Below, in pieces: positions 63,061-64,000 of a stretch of DNA of 64,000 nt. How positions within the stretch are numbered: position 1 is the first letter of the stretch; each line of letters begins with the position of its first letter. The DNA comes from Aeromonas eucrenophila. Its GTDB lineage: Bacteria; Pseudomonadota; Gammaproteobacteria; Enterobacterales; Aeromonadaceae. The translations under genes and the position numbers were made by a program. The notes beneath the pieces are model-generated. The model did not search any database. It was given only the letters and a program-made list of their open reading frames with translations, and had not been told where the DNA came from. Where the stretch lies: contig NZ_CDDF01000014.1 of the NCBI RefSeq assembly GCF_000819865.1, forward strand, positions 327,007 to 391,006, written 5' to 3'.

Positions 63061-64000
63061 TTGAGTAAGAAATTGATCAAATCCGGCATGATAGTGTCCG
63101 CAATGACGCTGGCGTCCCGTGTGATGGGCCTGGTTCGCGATGTGGTCATCGCCAACCTGCTCGGCGCCGGGATGGCCGCAGACGTCTTCTTCTTCGCCAA
63201 CCGCATTCCCAACTTCCTGCGTCGCCTGTTCGCCGAAGGTGCCTTCAACCAGGCTTTCGTGCCCGTGATGACGGAGTACAAGAAGAAGGGGGATGAGAAT
63301 GAGGTGCGCGAATTGCTGGCCGCGGTAGCGGGAACCCTGGGTGGCATCGTCACCGTCGTCACCCTGCTCGGGGTGCTGGGCTCCGGGGTGTTGACTGCCC
63401 TGTTTGGCTGGGGCTGGTTCTGGGACTGGCTGCACGGCGGCCCGGCGGCCGAGAAGTTCGAGCTCGCCAGCCTGATGCTCAAGATCACCTTCCCCTATCT
63501 CTGGTTCATTACCTTTACCGCCATGGCGGGGGCCATCCTCAACACCTACGGCCGCTTCGCCGTCTCCTCCTTTACCCCGGTGTTTCTCAACCTCACCATG
63601 ATTGCCGCCGCCTGGTGGATAGCGCCCTTGATGGACAATCCCGAGATCGCGCTGGCGATCGGGGTCTTCCTCGGGGGGCTGGTGCAGTTCTTGTTCCAGT
63701 ATCCCTTCCTGCGTCAGATGAACATGCTGGTGTGGCCCAAGTGGGGTTGGCATCACCCCGGGGTCGTCAAGATACGCACCCTGATGATACCGGCGCTGTT
63801 TGGCGTATCGGTCAGCCAGATCAACTTGCTGATCAACACCATGCTCGCCTCCTTCCTGGCGACCGGTGCCATCAGCTACCTCTATTACTCGGATCGGCTG
63901 CTGGAGTTCCCCCTCGGTCTGTTCGCGGTCGCCATCAGCACCGTGATCCTGCCGGCGCTTGCGAAGAAGCACGTGGATGCGGATCCCGCCGACTTCTCCC
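63061..64000 (+). CDS. murJ: Lipid II flippase MurJ (partial, runs off the window)
   Basis: MurJ (MviN) flips lipid II for peptidoglycan synthesis. The first 313 codons show the family start SKKLIKSGMIVSAMTLASRVMGLVRDVVIANLLGAG, then ADVFFFANRIPNFLRRLFAEGAFNQAFVPV, with many membrane helices. TTG 63061 has AGAGG 7 bases upstream. It is divergent from rpsT. The C-terminal third is beyond the window. Confidence 0.95.
   Translation, partial: MSKKLIKSGMIVSAMTLASRVMGLVRDVVIANLLGAGMAADVFFFANRIPNFLRRLFAEGAFNQAFVPVMTEYKKKGDENEVRELLAAVAGTLGGIVTVVTLLGVLGSGVLTALFGWGWFWDWLHGGPAAEKFELASLMLKITFPYLWFITFTAMAGAILNTYGRFAVSSFTPVFLNLTMIAAAWWIAPLMDNPEIALAIGVFLGGLVQFLFQYPFLRQMNMLVWPKWGWHHPGVVKIRTLMIPALFGVSVSQINLLINTMLASFLATGAISYLYYSDRLLEFPLGLFAVAISTVILPALAKKHVDADPADFS

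Noticed and set aside
1..64000. CRISPR arrays, tRNA/rRNA genes, insertion sequences, prophage
   Set aside because: I looked through the intergenic regions for regular repeats, cloverleaf arms, transposase frames and att-like duplications and found none that I can support.

Overview
The window looks like a stretch of an Aeromonas chromosome. This is inferred from gene order, protein families and the high G+C, strongly G/C-third-position coding style; no database search was run. The neighbourhoods are gammaproteobacterial core blocks: ytjB/serB/PilZ/radA, dusA/zur, trmN6/srmB, pilU-pilT/yggS-proC-yggT-yggU, ffh-rpsP-rimM-trmD-rplS, mutH/rppH-ptsP-lgt-thyA, nhaA-nhaR and rpsT/murJ. Vibrio/Aeromonas traits such as MotX (sodium-driven polar flagellum) and an HlyU-type regulator sit among them. 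Genes are tightly packed, and most convergent or operon ends carry a clear hairpin terminator. I see no rRNA, tRNA, CRISPR array, insertion sequence or prophage.

Layout. 1-1.7 kb: a DUF3300 lipoprotein cut by the window edge, then a decayed piece of a type I restriction gene (hsdR). 1.7-10.7 kb: ytjB and serB (divergent), an alpha/beta hydrolase, a large double-PilZ protein, radA, a small PilZ protein, rsd, hupA and an unknown gene. 10.7-16.8 kb: a 49-residue membrane peptide coupled to dusA, then zur-cheX-small membrane protein, brnQ, and trmN6/srmB around a strikingly symmetric divergent promoter. 16.9-24.8 kb: yaaA, pilU, pilT, then yggS-proC-yggT-yggU-DUF4426, a CPBP protease and two small genes. 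25-34.3 kb: a glycerate regulon (cdaR, GntP permease, glycerate kinase), NnrU, a periplasmic glutathione peroxidase with an altered active site, a LysR regulator, nupC, ogt, arfB and a P-II gene behind a sigma-54 promoter. 34.5-43 kb: an iron(III) ABC importer, a DyP peroxidase, argR and the arginine importer artPIQM. 43-50.8 kb: mdh, motX, hmp/nsrR, corB-like yfjD, ypjD and ffh. 50.9-64 kb: rpsP-rimM-trmD-rplS, mutH, a long intergenic region with DnaA boxes, rppH-ptsP, lgt-thyA, nhaA-unknown-nhaR, hlyU, rpsT and the start of murJ.

How genes work together. Several regulators sit beside their likely targets, with matching operator-like sequences: ArgR and two ARG boxes in front of artP; NsrR with an NsrR-like site and a perfect FNR palindrome between it and hmp; CdaR and the glycerate genes around a 20-bp palindrome; NhaR in the nhaA operon. 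Two PilZ proteins flanking radA form a small c-di-GMP output cluster.

The most unusual observations are small-scale. They are a duplicated 5' end of proC forming an overlapping 28-codon leader; tandem partial copies of the ogt 3' end; a tandem duplication of the ffh promoter region; the hsdR vestige; an unknown four-cysteine exported protein translationally wedged between nhaA and nhaR; and three DnaA boxes in the mutH-rppH gap. I did not find a convincing large, undescribed multi-gene system; this is mainly core genome.
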